Shown: positions 1-9,400 of the stretch, one piece after another
How the letters are laid out: each line of letters begins with the position of its first letter
How positions within the stretch are numbered: the stretch's first letter is position 1
Source of the DNA: an uncultured beta proteobacterium
GTDB taxonomy: Bacteria; Pseudomonadota; Gammaproteobacteria; Burkholderiales; Burkholderiaceae_C
Assembly (NCBI GenBank): GCA_903876715.1
Contig: CAIRBF010000109.1
Span: 1-32,378 of the forward strand
Length of the DNA stretch: 32,378 nt
Reading direction: 5' to 3'
Position numbers and translations under genes: made by a program
The notes under the pieces: generated by a model
Seen by the model: only the letters and a program-made list of their open reading frames with translations
Database searches by the model: none
What the model was told of the DNA's origin: nothing

Positions 1-850
1 CCGAGGGCGCCCGGTTCGAAGCCCTGGCGAGGTAGAACTTCTGCACCAGATCCGGCTCGACGATGGTGCAGGAGCGAAGCAGGCCGGCCTGGACGTCGTC
101 CTCGATCGCCTGCCAGTGAGCAACCGTGTAACCCCATCCGGCCTGCACCATCTTGCGGATCAGGTGCATCGAATGCGCCTCGATCACCACGTCCAGGGCC
201 ATGCCGGCATCGCGCGCGGCCATCTCCAGCCACGCCCGGGTGCCGTTGGGCATCCAGGACAGGATGAGCGGCAAGCCGGCCAGGTGCCGGAAGGGAACCG
301 GTCCGTCGCTCATCCTGGCGTCCGCGGCGGGCCCGACCAGGTGCAGGGGCGCCTCGTGGACGAGCATCGCGCCCTCCAGGCGCTCCGGCCCCCACTCCGA
401 CAGCACGGCCAGGTCGACCCGACCGTGCAGCAGTTCTTCCACCAGTTGTCGCGTCGAGGCTTCATGCACCCGAAGGCGGATGGCCGGCGCCTCGGCGCCA
501 ACTCGGCGCCACAGCCACTGCATCAGGGGCCAGGACATCGAGGCCTGGAAGCCGACCAAGACGGTGCCGGCGGGGGCACTCGCGCCGTCGTCGACCCTGG
601 ACTGCAGGCGTGAGGCCTCTTCCAACAGGCCACGTGCCGGGCCGATCAAGGCCTGGCCCGCCTGCGTCAGCACGACGCCACGGCCATTGCGTGTGAACAG
701 TCGGTGCCCGAGACGCAGCTCCAGGGCGGTGATCCGCTTGCTCAGGGCCGATGGCGTCTTGCCAGTCAGCCATGCCGCCTGGGAAAGGCTGCCTGCATGG
801 GCGATGGAGACGAAGAGTTGGAGATCCGCCAGATCGGGGAGATGCGCCAT
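1..850 (-). CDS. LysR-family transcriptional regulator (3' end cut by window edge)
   Basis: About 283 codons are visible with no stop before the window edge, so the C-terminus is missing. The N-terminus (MAHLPDLADLQLFVSIAHAG, then a helix-turn-helix with SLSQAAWLTGKTPSALSKRI) is a typical LysR winged-helix DNA-binding domain over residues 5-64. It is followed by an effector-binding domain of the periplasmic-binding fold. The ATG at 850 is preceded by an AGGAAA ribosome-binding site. The gene diverges from the sulfatase at 959, and a T-N11-A dyad lies between them. By the usual LysR arrangement it probably controls the sulfatase/Bug pair and itself, responding to a small molecule that cannot be named from sequence. 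The family call is secure; target and ligand are inferred. Confidence 0.93.
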   Translation of the reverse strand, partial: MAHLPDLADLQLFVSIAHAGSLSQAAWLTGKTPSALSKRITALELRLGHRLFTRNGRGVVLTQAGQALIGPARGLLEEASRLQSRVDDGASAPAGTVLVGFQASMSWPLMQWLWRRVGAEAPAIRLRVHEASTRQLVEELLHGRVDLAVLSEWGPERLEGAMLVHEAPLHLVGPAADARMSDGPVPFRHLAGLPLILSWMPNGTRAWLEMAARDAGMALDVVIEAHSMHLIRKMVQAGWGYTVAHWQAIEDDVQAGLLRSCTIVEPDLVQKFYLARASNRAPS

Positions 851-884
851 GAGATTTTCCTGGCTGGAACATCTGATTGTGAGG

Positions 885-899
885 CTGGCTGCTTGCCAG
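885..899. promoter_or_regulatory. Candidate LysR-box operator between the LysR gene and the sulfatase
   Basis: The interrupted palindrome CTGGC-N5-GCCAG contains the T-N11-A spacing (T886, A898) typical of LysR-type binding sites. It lies 34 bp upstream of the regulator's ATG and about 60 bp upstream of the sulfatase start. Arms of 5 bp can arise by chance; the location and the exact T-N11-A spacing are what support it. Confidence 0.45.
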
Positions 900-958
900 G
901 GAACATCGGGGCTGCCAGGATGAGGGATCGAAGCCCGCATCAACCCTGCCCATCACCC

Positions 959-2410
959 ATGGCCGAGCCCCTGAATGTCCTCGTGCTGATGTCCGACGAG
1001 CACAACCCGAAGTTCCTGGGCTGTGCCGGTCATCCCTACATCGAGACGCCGCATCTCGACCGGCTGGCCGCCGGCGGCACACGCTTCAGTGCGGCCTACA
1101 CGTGCAGCCCGATCTGCGTTCCCGCGCGGGCCGCCTTCGCCACCGGGCGCTATGTGCACGACATCGGCTTCTGGGACAACGGCGACCCCTACGACGGCAG
1201 CGTGCCGAGCTGGCACCACGCATTGCGTGGGGCCGGCCACAGCGCCGTGTCGATCGGCAAGCTGCACTTCCGCGGGCTGCCCGGCGACGACCACGGCTGG
1301 TCGCAGGAGATCCTGCCCATGCACGTGATCGACGGCATCGGCGACGTGAAGGGCCTCGTGCGGGAGCGGATCCCGGTGCGCAAGGGCGGCGACAAGATGG
1401 CCAAGCTCGCGGGCCCTGGCGAGTCGACCTACACCCGCTACGACCAGCAGATCGCGGGCGCGGCCTGCGACTGGCTGGCCCGCGCCGCGACGCAGCCCCC
1501 TGGCAAGCCATGGGTGCTTTTCGTCTCCCTCGTGTGCCCGCACTTCCCGCTCACGGCGCCCGAGCGCTGGTACGCGCACTACCACGCCATGGACTTGCCA
1601 GCGCCCAAGCGCTACGCGCCGGACGGGCGTCCCCGCCATCCCTTCACGGACGAGTACGCCCGCGTCGTGGACTACGACAGCCACTTCCACGACGCCGCCG
1701 ACGTCAAGCGCGCCGTCGCGGGCTACAGCGGGCTGGTCTCCTACATGGACGAGCAGGTGGGTCGTGTGCTCGACGCCCTGCACGCCAGCGGCCAGGCCGA
1801 CCGCACCGTCGTGCTGTACACGAGCGACCACGGCGACAACCTCGGTGCCCGCGGGCTGTGGGGCAAGTCGACCCTGTACGAGGAGTCGGCGGGCGTGCCG
1901 ATGATCCTCGCCGGTCCCGGCGTGCCGGCAGGGCAGGTGGTGGACGAGCCGGTCAGCCATGTCGATTGCGCCACCACCATCCTGCAGGCCGCCGGGGCGC
2001 CGCGGCTGGACGGCGCCCCCGGGCACGACCTGGCGGACATCGCGCGTGGCGGGCGGCCGGCCCGCCCGGTCTTGTCCGAATACCACGCCATCGGCTCCAC
2101 CGCAGGCGCCACGCTGCTGCGCCGCGGGCCGTGGAAGTACTGCCATTACGTGGACCACCGTCCCCAGCTCTTCAACCTCGATGACGACCCGCAGGAGTTG
2201 AACGACCTGGCGGGCGATCCGCGTCATGCCCAGGACCTGCAGGACTGCGAGGCGGCGTTGCGGCACTGGCTCGATCCCGAGCTTGTCGATCAACGGGCCA
2301 AGAAGCGCCAGCGTGAGTTGCTGGACCATTTCGGCGGGCGCGAAGCGGCTCTGGGCCGCGGCGACCTCGGCTTCACGCCGGCGCCCGGAACGAACGCGTC
2401 CTTCGACTAA
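959..2410 (+). CDS. Formylglycine-dependent sulfatase (type I, choline/aryl-sulfatase-like)
   Basis: This is a 483-residue member of the alkaline-phosphatase/sulfatase superfamily, predicted to hydrolyse an organic sulfate ester. The N-terminal NVLVLMSDEHN carries a metal-binding Asp, the signature CSPICVPAR holds the C-x-P-x-R core with Cys53 as the residue converted to formylglycine, and TSDHGDNLG carries the second metal-binding Asp-His. The early WDNGDPYDGS region resembles choline-sulfatase-type enzymes, but the substrate cannot be assigned. No signal peptide is evident, so it is probably cytoplasmic. The start is uncertain: the ATG at 959 fits family N-termini, while an in-frame ATG at 920 would add 13 residues; neither has a convincing ribosome-binding site. 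The Bug gene follows 38 bp downstream on the same strand. No formylglycine-generating enzyme lies in the window. Confidence 0.9.
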   Translation: MAEPLNVLVLMSDEHNPKFLGCAGHPYIETPHLDRLAAGGTRFSAAYTCSPICVPARAAFATGRYVHDIGFWDNGDPYDGSVPSWHHALRGAGHSAVSIGKLHFRGLPGDDHGWSQEILPMHVIDGIGDVKGLVRERIPVRKGGDKMAKLAGPGESTYTRYDQQIAGAACDWLARAATQPPGKPWVLFVSLVCPHFPLTAPERWYAHYHAMDLPAPKRYAPDGRPRHPFTDEYARVVDYDSHFHDAADVKRAVAGYSGLVSYMDEQVGRVLDALHASGQADRTVVLYTSDHGDNLGARGLWGKSTLYEESAGVPMILAGPGVPAGQVVDEPVSHVDCATTILQAAGAPRLDGAPGHDLADIARGGRPARPVLSEYHAIGSTAGATLLRRGPWKYCHYVDHRPQLFNLDDDPQELNDLAGDPRHAQDLQDCEAALRHWLDPELVDQRAKKRQRELLDHFGGREAALGRGDLGFTPAPGTNASFD

Positions 2411-2448
2411 TCCCCACCCCATCCGACAAGCCTGACAGGAGACATCGA

Positions 2449-3462
2449 ATGACCCGCAAGCCATCCGCCTCGCGTTCGACCTGGTCGCGCCGCGACCTGC
2501 TGGCGTCCAGCCTCGGCCTGGGTGCGATGGGGGCGCTGGTGCCCCTGTCGGCTGCGCGCGCCCAGCCGGCCTGGCCGGCCCGCCCGATCAAGCTCGTGGT
2601 GCCCTTCATCCCGGGCAGCGCGCCCGATGCGCTGGCGCGCGGACTGGGCGAGCGCCTGGCGGCAGCGCTGGGCCAGCCCGTGGTCATCGAGAACAAGGCT
2701 GGGGCCGGAGGGAACATCGGCCTGGACGCGATCGCCAAGTCGCCCGCGGACGGCTACACGATCGGCCTGGGCACGAGCAGCCTGTCCATCAACCCGGCGC
2801 TGTACCGCAAGGTGCCCTACGACCCGATCCAGGACTTCACGCCGGTCCACCTGACCTACGCGATGCCGCACGCGCTGATCGTGGCCGCGGATTCGCCGGT
2901 GCGCTCCGTCGCCGATCTGGTGCGCAAGCTGCAGGCCGAGCCGGACAAGCACAACTACGCCTCCGGCGGCAACGGCAGCGGCGCGCACCTGTGCGCGGAG
3001 CTGTTCAAGTCGATGGCCAAGGTCAGTGCGGTGCACGTGCCCTACCGCGGCGCGCCCGAGATCCTGACCTCGGTCATGGGCGGGTCGGCGCTGTTCGGGT
3101 TCCCGACCCTGTCCACCGCGGTGCCGCTGATCAAGTCGGGGCGGGTCCGCGCGCTCGGCGTCACTGGCGCGCGACGCAACGCGGCACTGCCCGACGTGCC
3201 GCCGGTGGGCGACACGGTCACCGGGTTCGAGGTCGTGTCCTGGTTCGGCATCGTCGGGCCGGCGCGCATGCCGGTCGAGGCGACCCGCCGGATCGATCAG
3301 GAGATCCGAAAGCTGCTGGCCGACCCGGCTTTCCGGGACAAGGTCCAGGCCGACGGTACCGAGATCGTCGGCGTGGGTCTGGACGAGTTCCCGGCCTACC
3401 TGCGGCGCGACCTGCAGAAGTGGAAGCAGGCCGTCGAACTCAGCGGCGCCCGCGTCGACTGA
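2449..3462 (+). CDS. Bug-type tripartite tricarboxylate transporter substrate-binding protein
   Basis: This 337-residue periplasmic binding protein belongs to the Bug/TctC family, which usually binds small carboxylates or amides. A Tat-like signal (SRRDLLASS, hydrophobic stretch, then AARAQPAW) covers about residues 12-43. The mature part starts with the family pattern RPIKLVVPFIPGSAPD and contains ENKAGAGGNIG and PYRGAPE. An AGGAGA ribosome-binding site at 2437-2442 is well spaced from the ATG. It lies directly downstream of the sulfatase, so the two are probably co-transcribed and the ligand may be the sulfated compound or its product. No TctA/TctB membrane genes are nearby, as is common for the expanded Bug sets of Burkholderiales. 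The family is certain, the ligand unknown. Confidence 0.93.
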   Translation: MTRKPSASRSTWSRRDLLASSLGLGAMGALVPLSAARAQPAWPARPIKLVVPFIPGSAPDALARGLGERLAAALGQPVVIENKAGAGGNIGLDAIAKSPADGYTIGLGTSSLSINPALYRKVPYDPIQDFTPVHLTYAMPHALIVAADSPVRSVADLVRKLQAEPDKHNYASGGNGSGAHLCAELFKSMAKVSAVHVPYRGAPEILTSVMGGSALFGFPTLSTAVPLIKSGRVRALGVTGARRNAALPDVPPVGDTVTGFEVVSWFGIVGPARMPVEATRRIDQEIRKLLADPAFRDKVQADGTEIVGVGLDEFPAYLRRDLQKWKQAVELSGARVD

Positions 3463-3606
3463 AGTCCGGTCAGGCGGCGGGCGCCTTCGCGGCGCCGTTG
3501 GCGCCGAGGCCGCGCACGGTGCTCACAGCCGCCGTCGCCGGGCCTGCGGCGCCGATCCCGCGAACCGGAACCCACGACCTTCCCATCGCTCACATCACCG
3601 AGAAAA

Positions 3607-3668
3607 CCCTGATGGCTTCAGGGCTTGCATGACCTAAGGTGGGGGGCAATCCCCGGCCATCTCCGGGG
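3607..3668 (+). promoter_or_regulatory. Leader with stacked and competing hairpins upstream of the molybdoenzyme genes
   Basis: The non-coding stretch before the IorA-like start holds CCCTGA-N5-TCAGGG (3607-3623). It is followed by three segments that can pair in alternative ways: GGGG (3643-3646), CCCC/CCCCGG (3651-3656) and CCGGGG (3663-3668). The last hairpin ends just before the ribosome-binding site GGAGGA at 3671-3676. The remainder of 3463-3684 shows no coding sequence. A regulatory role is speculative because such arms are frequent in GC-rich DNA. Confidence 0.3.
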
Positions 3669-3684
3669 TCGGAGGATTTCCAAG

Positions 3685-4143
3685 GTGGTCCGCTTCAAGC
3701 TCAACAACGCGCCGGTCGAATCGCCGGCGCCAGGTGGCGACAGCCTGCTGCAGGTGCTGTCGAACGACCTGGCCCAGAATGGGCAGAAATTCGGCTGCGG
3801 CAAGGCGCAATGTGGCGCCTGCACTGTGCTGGTGAACGGTGATCCGGTGCGCAGCTGCGTCGTGCCTTTCTCCAGTGTCGAAGGCAAGTCGGTGACGACG
3901 CTGGCCGGCCTGTCCCGCGACGGGCGGCCAAGCCGTCTGCAGCAGGCCTTCATCGACGAGCAGGCCGCGCAATGCGGGTACTGCACCTCCGGGATGATCC
4001 TGCAGGCGCAGGCGCTGCTCGACCGCAATCCGCGCCCCACGGCCGCCGAGGTGCGTGCGTGGCTGGACGGCAATCTGTGCCGCTGCGGCGCCCACAACCG
4101 CATCGTGCGCGCCGTGCTGCGCGCCGCAGGAGCCGCCGCATGA
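3685..4143 (+). CDS. (2Fe-2S) small subunit of a molybdenum hydroxylase (IorA-like)
   Basis: This 152-residue electron-transfer subunit of a xanthine-dehydrogenase-family enzyme is most like isoquinoline 1-oxidoreductase alpha. The N-terminal plant-type cluster uses C38, C43, C46 and C58 (CGKAQCGACT and RSC). The C-terminal four-helix cluster uses C97, C100, C132 and C134 (CGYC and CRC). The GTG at 3685 was chosen as start because a perfect GGAGGA lies 8 bases upstream and the resulting length is the usual one for the family. An upstream in-frame TTG at 3625 would add 20 unrelated residues. The stop overlaps the start of the large subunit (ATGA), so the two are translationally coupled. It passes electrons from the molybdenum site to an unidentified acceptor. 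Confidence 0.9.
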   Translation: MVRFKLNNAPVESPAPGGDSLLQVLSNDLAQNGQKFGCGKAQCGACTVLVNGDPVRSCVVPFSSVEGKSVTTLAGLSRDGRPSRLQQAFIDEQAAQCGYCTSGMILQAQALLDRNPRPTAAEVRAWLDGNLCRCGAHNRIVRAVLRAAGAAA

Positions 4144-6413
4144 AGCCCGTCCACGCCCCTGACGCGCCGTCGCGTCGCCGCTTCCTGAAACAGGCCGGCT
4201 TCCTGAGCATGGCCTTCGCCATCCCGCTGGGTGAGGGTCTTGCCCAGAGTGCTACCGCGCCGCGCCCGCAACTGCCTGGTGATCTGCAGCAGCACCGGCG
4301 CCTCAGCGCCTGGATCCGCATCCTCTCGGCGGAGCAGGCCGTCGAGTTGCTTGTGGGCAAGGTCGAGCTCGGCCAGGGCATCCTGACCGCGGTCGTGCAG
4401 ATCTGCGCCGACGAACTCGACGTCGACATCGGTCGAGTCAAGGTGATCTCGGGCGACACGGCGCTCGTGCCGAACGAAGGCGTGACGGCAGGCTCGTTCT
4501 CGATGCCCAATTGCGCCACCGCGGTCCAGCAGGCTGCGGCCGAGGTGCGTGCAGTGTTGCTGGACCTGGCCGCGCAGCGGCTGTCCCGCCCGGCGGCATC
4601 GATGCGGGTCGAGGACGGGCGCATCGTCAGCGGTGACGGCACGTCCACCAGCTACTGGGAGCTGCTGGTCGGCCAGGCGCTGGACCGCGAGGCTACCGGT
4701 CAGGTCAAGCCCAAGCCGGCGTCCCAGCACCGCTACATCGGACGTTCGGTGCCGCGGCTGGATATCGCGCCCAAGGTGCTCGGGCAAGCCATCTTTGTGC
4801 AGGAGCTGCGGCCCCAAGGCCTGGTCCACGGCTGCATCGTGCGCCCGCCGACTTATGGCGTCCGTCTGCTCGAGGCCGACCTGGGCGCGGCCGAGCGCAT
4901 GCCGGGCGTGGTCAAGGTGGTGCGCAACGGCAGCTTCCTCGGTGTGATCGCCCGGCGCGAGGCCCAGGCCCACGCGGCGGCACAGGCCCTCGAGCAAAGC
5001 TGCCGCTGGGATGTCGCGCAGCGCCTGCCGACGGCGCAGGAGATGCCCGAGTGGCTGACCCGCACGCCCCCCGATCGCGTGATCCCGACCCACCGCAAGG
5101 CGCGCAGCAATGGCGCGGCGGTGACGCGCGCGCTGGAGGCCACCTACTACCGGCCCTACCAGATGCACGCCTCGATCGGCCCGTCGGCGGCGGTGGCCAC
5201 GTTCGGCGCCGACGGCGTGCTGACGGTGCAGACCCACAGTCAGTCGGTATTCGAGACCGGGCGTGCGATCGCGGCCATGCTGTCGATGCCGGTGGGCAAG
5301 GTGCGGCTGCAGCACGTCCAGGGCTCGGGCTGCTACGGGCACAACATGGCCGATGACGCGGCGGCCGACGCGGCCCTGCTCGCCGTGGCGCTGCCAGGCA
5401 CGCCGGTGCGGCTGCAGTACACGCGCGAGCAGGAACACCGCTGGGAGCCCTACGGGTCGGCGATGCTGATCAAGGTGCGTGCCGGACTGGATGCCGACGG
5501 CGACATCCAGGACTGGTCGTTCAACCTGTGGTCCACGCCGCACGGCACGCGACCCAGCGGCGCGGCGGGCAACCTGTTGTCGGCGCTCTACCTCGAGAAG
5601 CCCTTTGTCCAGCCCAAGCCGCAGAACGGCGGCGCGCCCAACTTCGCTGCCGACCGCAACGCGGTGGCGCTGTACGACTTCCCGGGCCAGGAGGTGCTGA
5701 CGCACTTCATCACCCAGATGCCCTTGCGGGTGTCGTCCACGCGCGGCCTCGGCGCCTACGGCAACGTCTTCGCGATCGAGTCCTTCATCGACGAGCTCGC
5801 GCACGCCGTCGGCGCAGACCCGGTGGCCTACCGCCTGCGCTTCATGAAGGACCCGCGAGCTCGCGATGCCATCACCCGCGCCGCCGAGGCTTTCGGCTGG
5901 GCCGCGTGGAAGAAGACGCCGGGCCGCGGGCGGGGCATCGGTTTTGCGAAGTACAAGAACATCGCCGGTTACTGTGCGGTCGCGCTCGAGGTCGAGGTCG
6001 ACCGCGAGAGCGGGCGTATCCGGGTGCTGCGGGCGGTGGCCAGCGCCGACAGCGGCCACCTCGTCAGCCCGGACGGTGTGGCCAACCAGATCGAGGGCGG
6101 CCTGATCCAGTCGCTGTCGTGGACGCTGAAGGAGGAGGTGCAGACCAATGGCATGCAGGTGCTGTCGTCGGACTGGGCGAGCTATCCGATCCTGACGTTC
6201 TCGGAGGTGCCGCCCGTCGAAGTCGTCCTGATCGACCGTCCGGGCGCGCCCTACCTGGGCACCGGCGAGGCGTCCCAGGGCCCTACCGGGGCCGCCTTGG
6301 CGAACGCCGTCTTCGATGCGGTCGGGGTGCGCATGCGCCAGCTGCCGCTGACGCCGGACCGGGTGCTGGCGGCGTTGAAGACCCCGCCGGCAGCTGCGGC
6401 TCCTCGGGGCTGA
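4140..6413 (+). CDS. Molybdopterin-binding large subunit of a molybdenum hydroxylase (IorB-like)
   Basis: This 757-residue catalytic subunit of the xanthine-dehydrogenase/aldehyde-oxidase family, isoquinoline 1-oxidoreductase beta type, would hydroxylate an aldehyde or N-heterocycle with water. A Tat signal with SRRRFLKQAG (residues 11-20) indicates folded export to the periplasm. The cofactor loop VGKVELGQG ends at residue 80, RGLGAYGN and FAIESFIDELA lie mid-protein, and the conserved catalytic Glu is E710 in GTGEASQGP. The start ATG overlaps the TGA of the small subunit and has AGGAG upstream. No cytochrome c subunit or XdhC-type cofactor-insertion chaperone is adjacent, although both often accompany such pairs. 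The substrate is unknown; the nearby sulfatase and Bug gene may or may not belong to the same pathway. Confidence 0.92.
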   Translation: MKPVHAPDAPSRRRFLKQAGFLSMAFAIPLGEGLAQSATAPRPQLPGDLQQHRRLSAWIRILSAEQAVELLVGKVELGQGILTAVVQICADELDVDIGRVKVISGDTALVPNEGVTAGSFSMPNCATAVQQAAAEVRAVLLDLAAQRLSRPAASMRVEDGRIVSGDGTSTSYWELLVGQALDREATGQVKPKPASQHRYIGRSVPRLDIAPKVLGQAIFVQELRPQGLVHGCIVRPPTYGVRLLEADLGAAERMPGVVKVVRNGSFLGVIARREAQAHAAAQALEQSCRWDVAQRLPTAQEMPEWLTRTPPDRVIPTHRKARSNGAAVTRALEATYYRPYQMHASIGPSAAVATFGADGVLTVQTHSQSVFETGRAIAAMLSMPVGKVRLQHVQGSGCYGHNMADDAAADAALLAVALPGTPVRLQYTREQEHRWEPYGSAMLIKVRAGLDADGDIQDWSFNLWSTPHGTRPSGAAGNLLSALYLEKPFVQPKPQNGGAPNFAADRNAVALYDFPGQEVLTHFITQMPLRVSSTRGLGAYGNVFAIESFIDELAHAVGADPVAYRLRFMKDPRARDAITRAAEAFGWAAWKKTPGRGRGIGFAKYKNIAGYCAVALEVEVDRESGRIRVLRAVASADSGHLVSPDGVANQIEGGLIQSLSWTLKEEVQTNGMQVLSSDWASYPILTFSEVPPVEVVLIDRPGAPYLGTGEASQGPTGAALANAVFDAVGVRMRQLPLTPDRVLAALKTPPAAAAPRG

Positions 6414-6448
6414 GCCGACCCGCCCGAGACCGCAGGACTGCACGACCA

Positions 6449-6478
6449 CCCCAGGGCCGGCTCTGCCCGACCCTGGGG
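6449..6478. terminator. Possible bidirectional terminator between convergent genes
   Basis: CCCCAGGG (6449-6456) pairs perfectly with CCCTGGGG (6471-6478) across a 14-base loop, between the convergent ends of the molybdoenzyme operon and the RND operon. No T-run follows on either strand, so termination strength is doubtful. Confidence 0.45.
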
Positions 6479-6492
6479 GTGCGCTCCAGACT

Positions 6493-9400
6493 TCAGCCAG
6501 TCGCCCTCGTGGCTTCCTGCTGCGCCGGCCGCCGGATGCGGAACCAGGCGGCGTACATGGCCGGCAGCGCGAGCAGCGTCAGCGCCGTGGCGACGACCAG
6601 TCCGCCCATGATGGCCACCGCCATCGGCCCCCAGAAGACGCTGCGGCTGAGCGGGATCATGGCCAGCACGGCGGCCGCGGCCGTCAACACGATGGGGCGG
6701 AAGCGCCGCACCGCCGCCTCGACGATGGCGTCCCAGGCCGGCAGGCCGCGCGCCCGGTCCTGCTCGATCTGGTCGATCAGGATCACCGAGTTGCGCATGA
6801 TCATGCCCATCAGCGCAATCACGCCCAGCAGCGCCACGAAGCCGAAGGGCCGGTCGAGCAGCAGCAGCGCGCCGGCCACGCCGGCGATGCCCATGGGCCC
6901 GGTCAGAAACACCAGCATCGAGCGGCTGAAGCTCTGCAGCTGCAACATCAGCAAGGTGAAGATGATGAACAGCATGATGGGCACGCCGGCGGCGATCGAG
7001 CCCTGGCCCTTGCTGCTCTCGGCCACGGCGCCGGCGATCTGGATGCCGTAGCCGGGCGGCATGCGCTCGGCCAGCTTCTGCAGCTCGGGCCACACCTGGA
7101 AGGTGACGGTGGGGCCCTGCAGGCCTTCGACGACGTCGCCCTGCACGGTGACGGCGTAGTCGCGGCCCTCGCGCCACAGCACGCCGGGCTCCCAGGTGAA
7201 GCTCACCTTCGCCACCTGCGCCAGCGGCACGCTGCGGCCGCCGGCCGTGGGCAGGTAGGCGTTGCCGAGGTCGGTGATAGCCTTGCGCTCCTCCAGCGGC
7301 TGACGCAGCACGATGTCGATCAGGCGGTCACCCTCGCGGTACTGGCCGATGGTCGTGCCCGTGAAGAGGGTGCGCGATGCCAGCGCGATGGCCTGGCTCG
7401 TCACGCCCAGGGCACGCGCCTTGTCCTGGTCGACCTCCAGGCGCAGCACCTTGATCTGCTCGTTCCAGTTGTCGTTGACGCCGCGCATGTGCGGGTTGGC
7501 GCGCAGGATCTCCTTGGCCTGGTCGGCCCAGGCGCGCACCTGGGTGGCGTCGGGCCCCACCACACGGAACTGCACCGGGTAGGGAACCGGCGGCCCGTTG
7601 GGCAGCAGCTTGACGCGGCCGCGAACCTCGGGGAATTCCTCGGCCAGCAGCGCCGGCAGGCGCTGGCGCAGCGCTTCACGCTCGGCCAGGCCCTTGGGCA
7701 GCACGATGGTCTGGCTGACGTTGGACTGCGGGAACACCTGGTCCAGCGGCAGGTAGAAGCGGGGCACGCCCGAGCCCACCCAGGTGGTGACGCTCGCCAC
7801 GCCGGGCTCCTTCATCATGCGCGCCTCGAAGCGGCGGGCGATCGCGTCGCTTTGCTGGATCGTGCTGCCTTCGGGCAGCCAGAGGTCCACCAGCACCTCG
7901 GGACGGCTGCTGTCCGGGAAGAACTGCTGCTGCACCTTGCCCATGCCGGCGATGCCCAGCGCAAAGATGCCCAGCGTCACGACGATGGTGACCCAGCGGT
8001 GCCGCACGCACGCGTCCACCAGGCGGCGCAAGCGACTGTAGAAGGGCGTGTCGAACAGATCGTGCGCCTGGTCCCCGACCGTGGCGCGGTTGCGCAGCAT
8101 CAGCCAGCCCAGGTAGGGCACGAAGTACACGGAGACGATCCACGAGATCAGCAGTGCCGCGGAGGTGACGGCGAAGATTGCGAAGGTGTATTCGCCCGTC
8201 ACGCTCTTGGCCAGCCCGATGGGCAGGAAGCCTGCCGCCGTGATGAGCGTGCCCGTGAGCATCGGCATGGCCACCAGCTCGTAGGTGAAGGTGGCGGCAC
8301 GGGCGCGGTCGTGGCCTTCCTCGAGCTTGCGCACCATCATCTCGACCGCGATGATGGCGTCGTCCACCAGCAGGCCCAGGGCGATGATCAGGCTGCCCAG
8401 GCTGATCTTGTGCAGCCCCACGCCCCAGTAGAACATGGTCACGAAGGTGATGGCCAGCACCAGCGGGATGGTGATCGCCACCACGAGGCCGGGCCACACG
8501 TCCACGCGCAGCGGCCGGGTGTGCAGGCCCAGGCTGATGAAGCTCACTGCCAGCACGATGACGATGGCCTCGACGAGCACTTTCACGAACTCGTTGACCG
8601 ACTTGCTCACGGCGGCCGGCTGGTCCTGGACGCGCTCGATGTCCATGCCCGCGGGCAGGTCGGCCTGGATGCGGGCCACGGCCCCGCCCAGGGCCTTGCC
8701 CAGGGCGATGATGTCGCCGCCCTTGGCCATGCTCACCCCCAGGGCCACCACCTCCCGGCCCTGGTGGCGCACTTTGACCGAGGGCGGGTCGGCGTAGTCG
8801 CGCCGCACCGTGGCGATGTCCGCGAGCTTGAGGGTGCTGCCGGCGCCCGTGGCCGGGTTGACGGCGCGGATGGGCAGGCGCCCGAGCTCTTCCACCGAGT
8901 TGAAGGGGCCCGCCACGCGCAGCTGCAGGTTCTCGGTGCCGGCATTGAGCACGCCGGCGCCTTCCACCGCGTTCTGCGCGCCGATCTGGGCGATGACCTG
9001 GTTCATGTCCAGGCCCAGCTGCGCCAGGCGCTTGTGCGAGATCTCGATGAACACCTTCTCGGCCTGGGCACCGAAGACCTCGACCTTCGCCACGTCCGGC
9101 ACCCGCAGCAGCAGCTGGCGCGCGCGCTCGGCGAACCGGCGAGTCTCCTCCGGGCTGAAGCCATCCGAGCGCAGCGCGAAGATGCTGCCGTAGACGTCGC
9201 CGAAGTTGTCGTTGAACACCGGGCCGATCACGCCCTGGGGCAGCGTGCCGCGCATGTCGCCCACGCGCTTGCGCGCCTGGTACCAGCTGTCGGGGACTTC
9301 CCTGGGCGGCGAGCTGTCCTTGAGCTGCAGGAGCGTCAGGCTCTCGCCGGGCTTGGTGTAGCTGCGGATGACGTCGGCGTGCGGCACCTCCTGCAGCGTC

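Noticed and set aside
3618..6449. Very long open frame on the minus strand opposite the molybdoenzyme genes
   Set aside because: It is antisense to two clearly conserved genes, has an Arg/His/Gln-rich composition without recognisable domains, and is a by-product of high GC at third codon positions.
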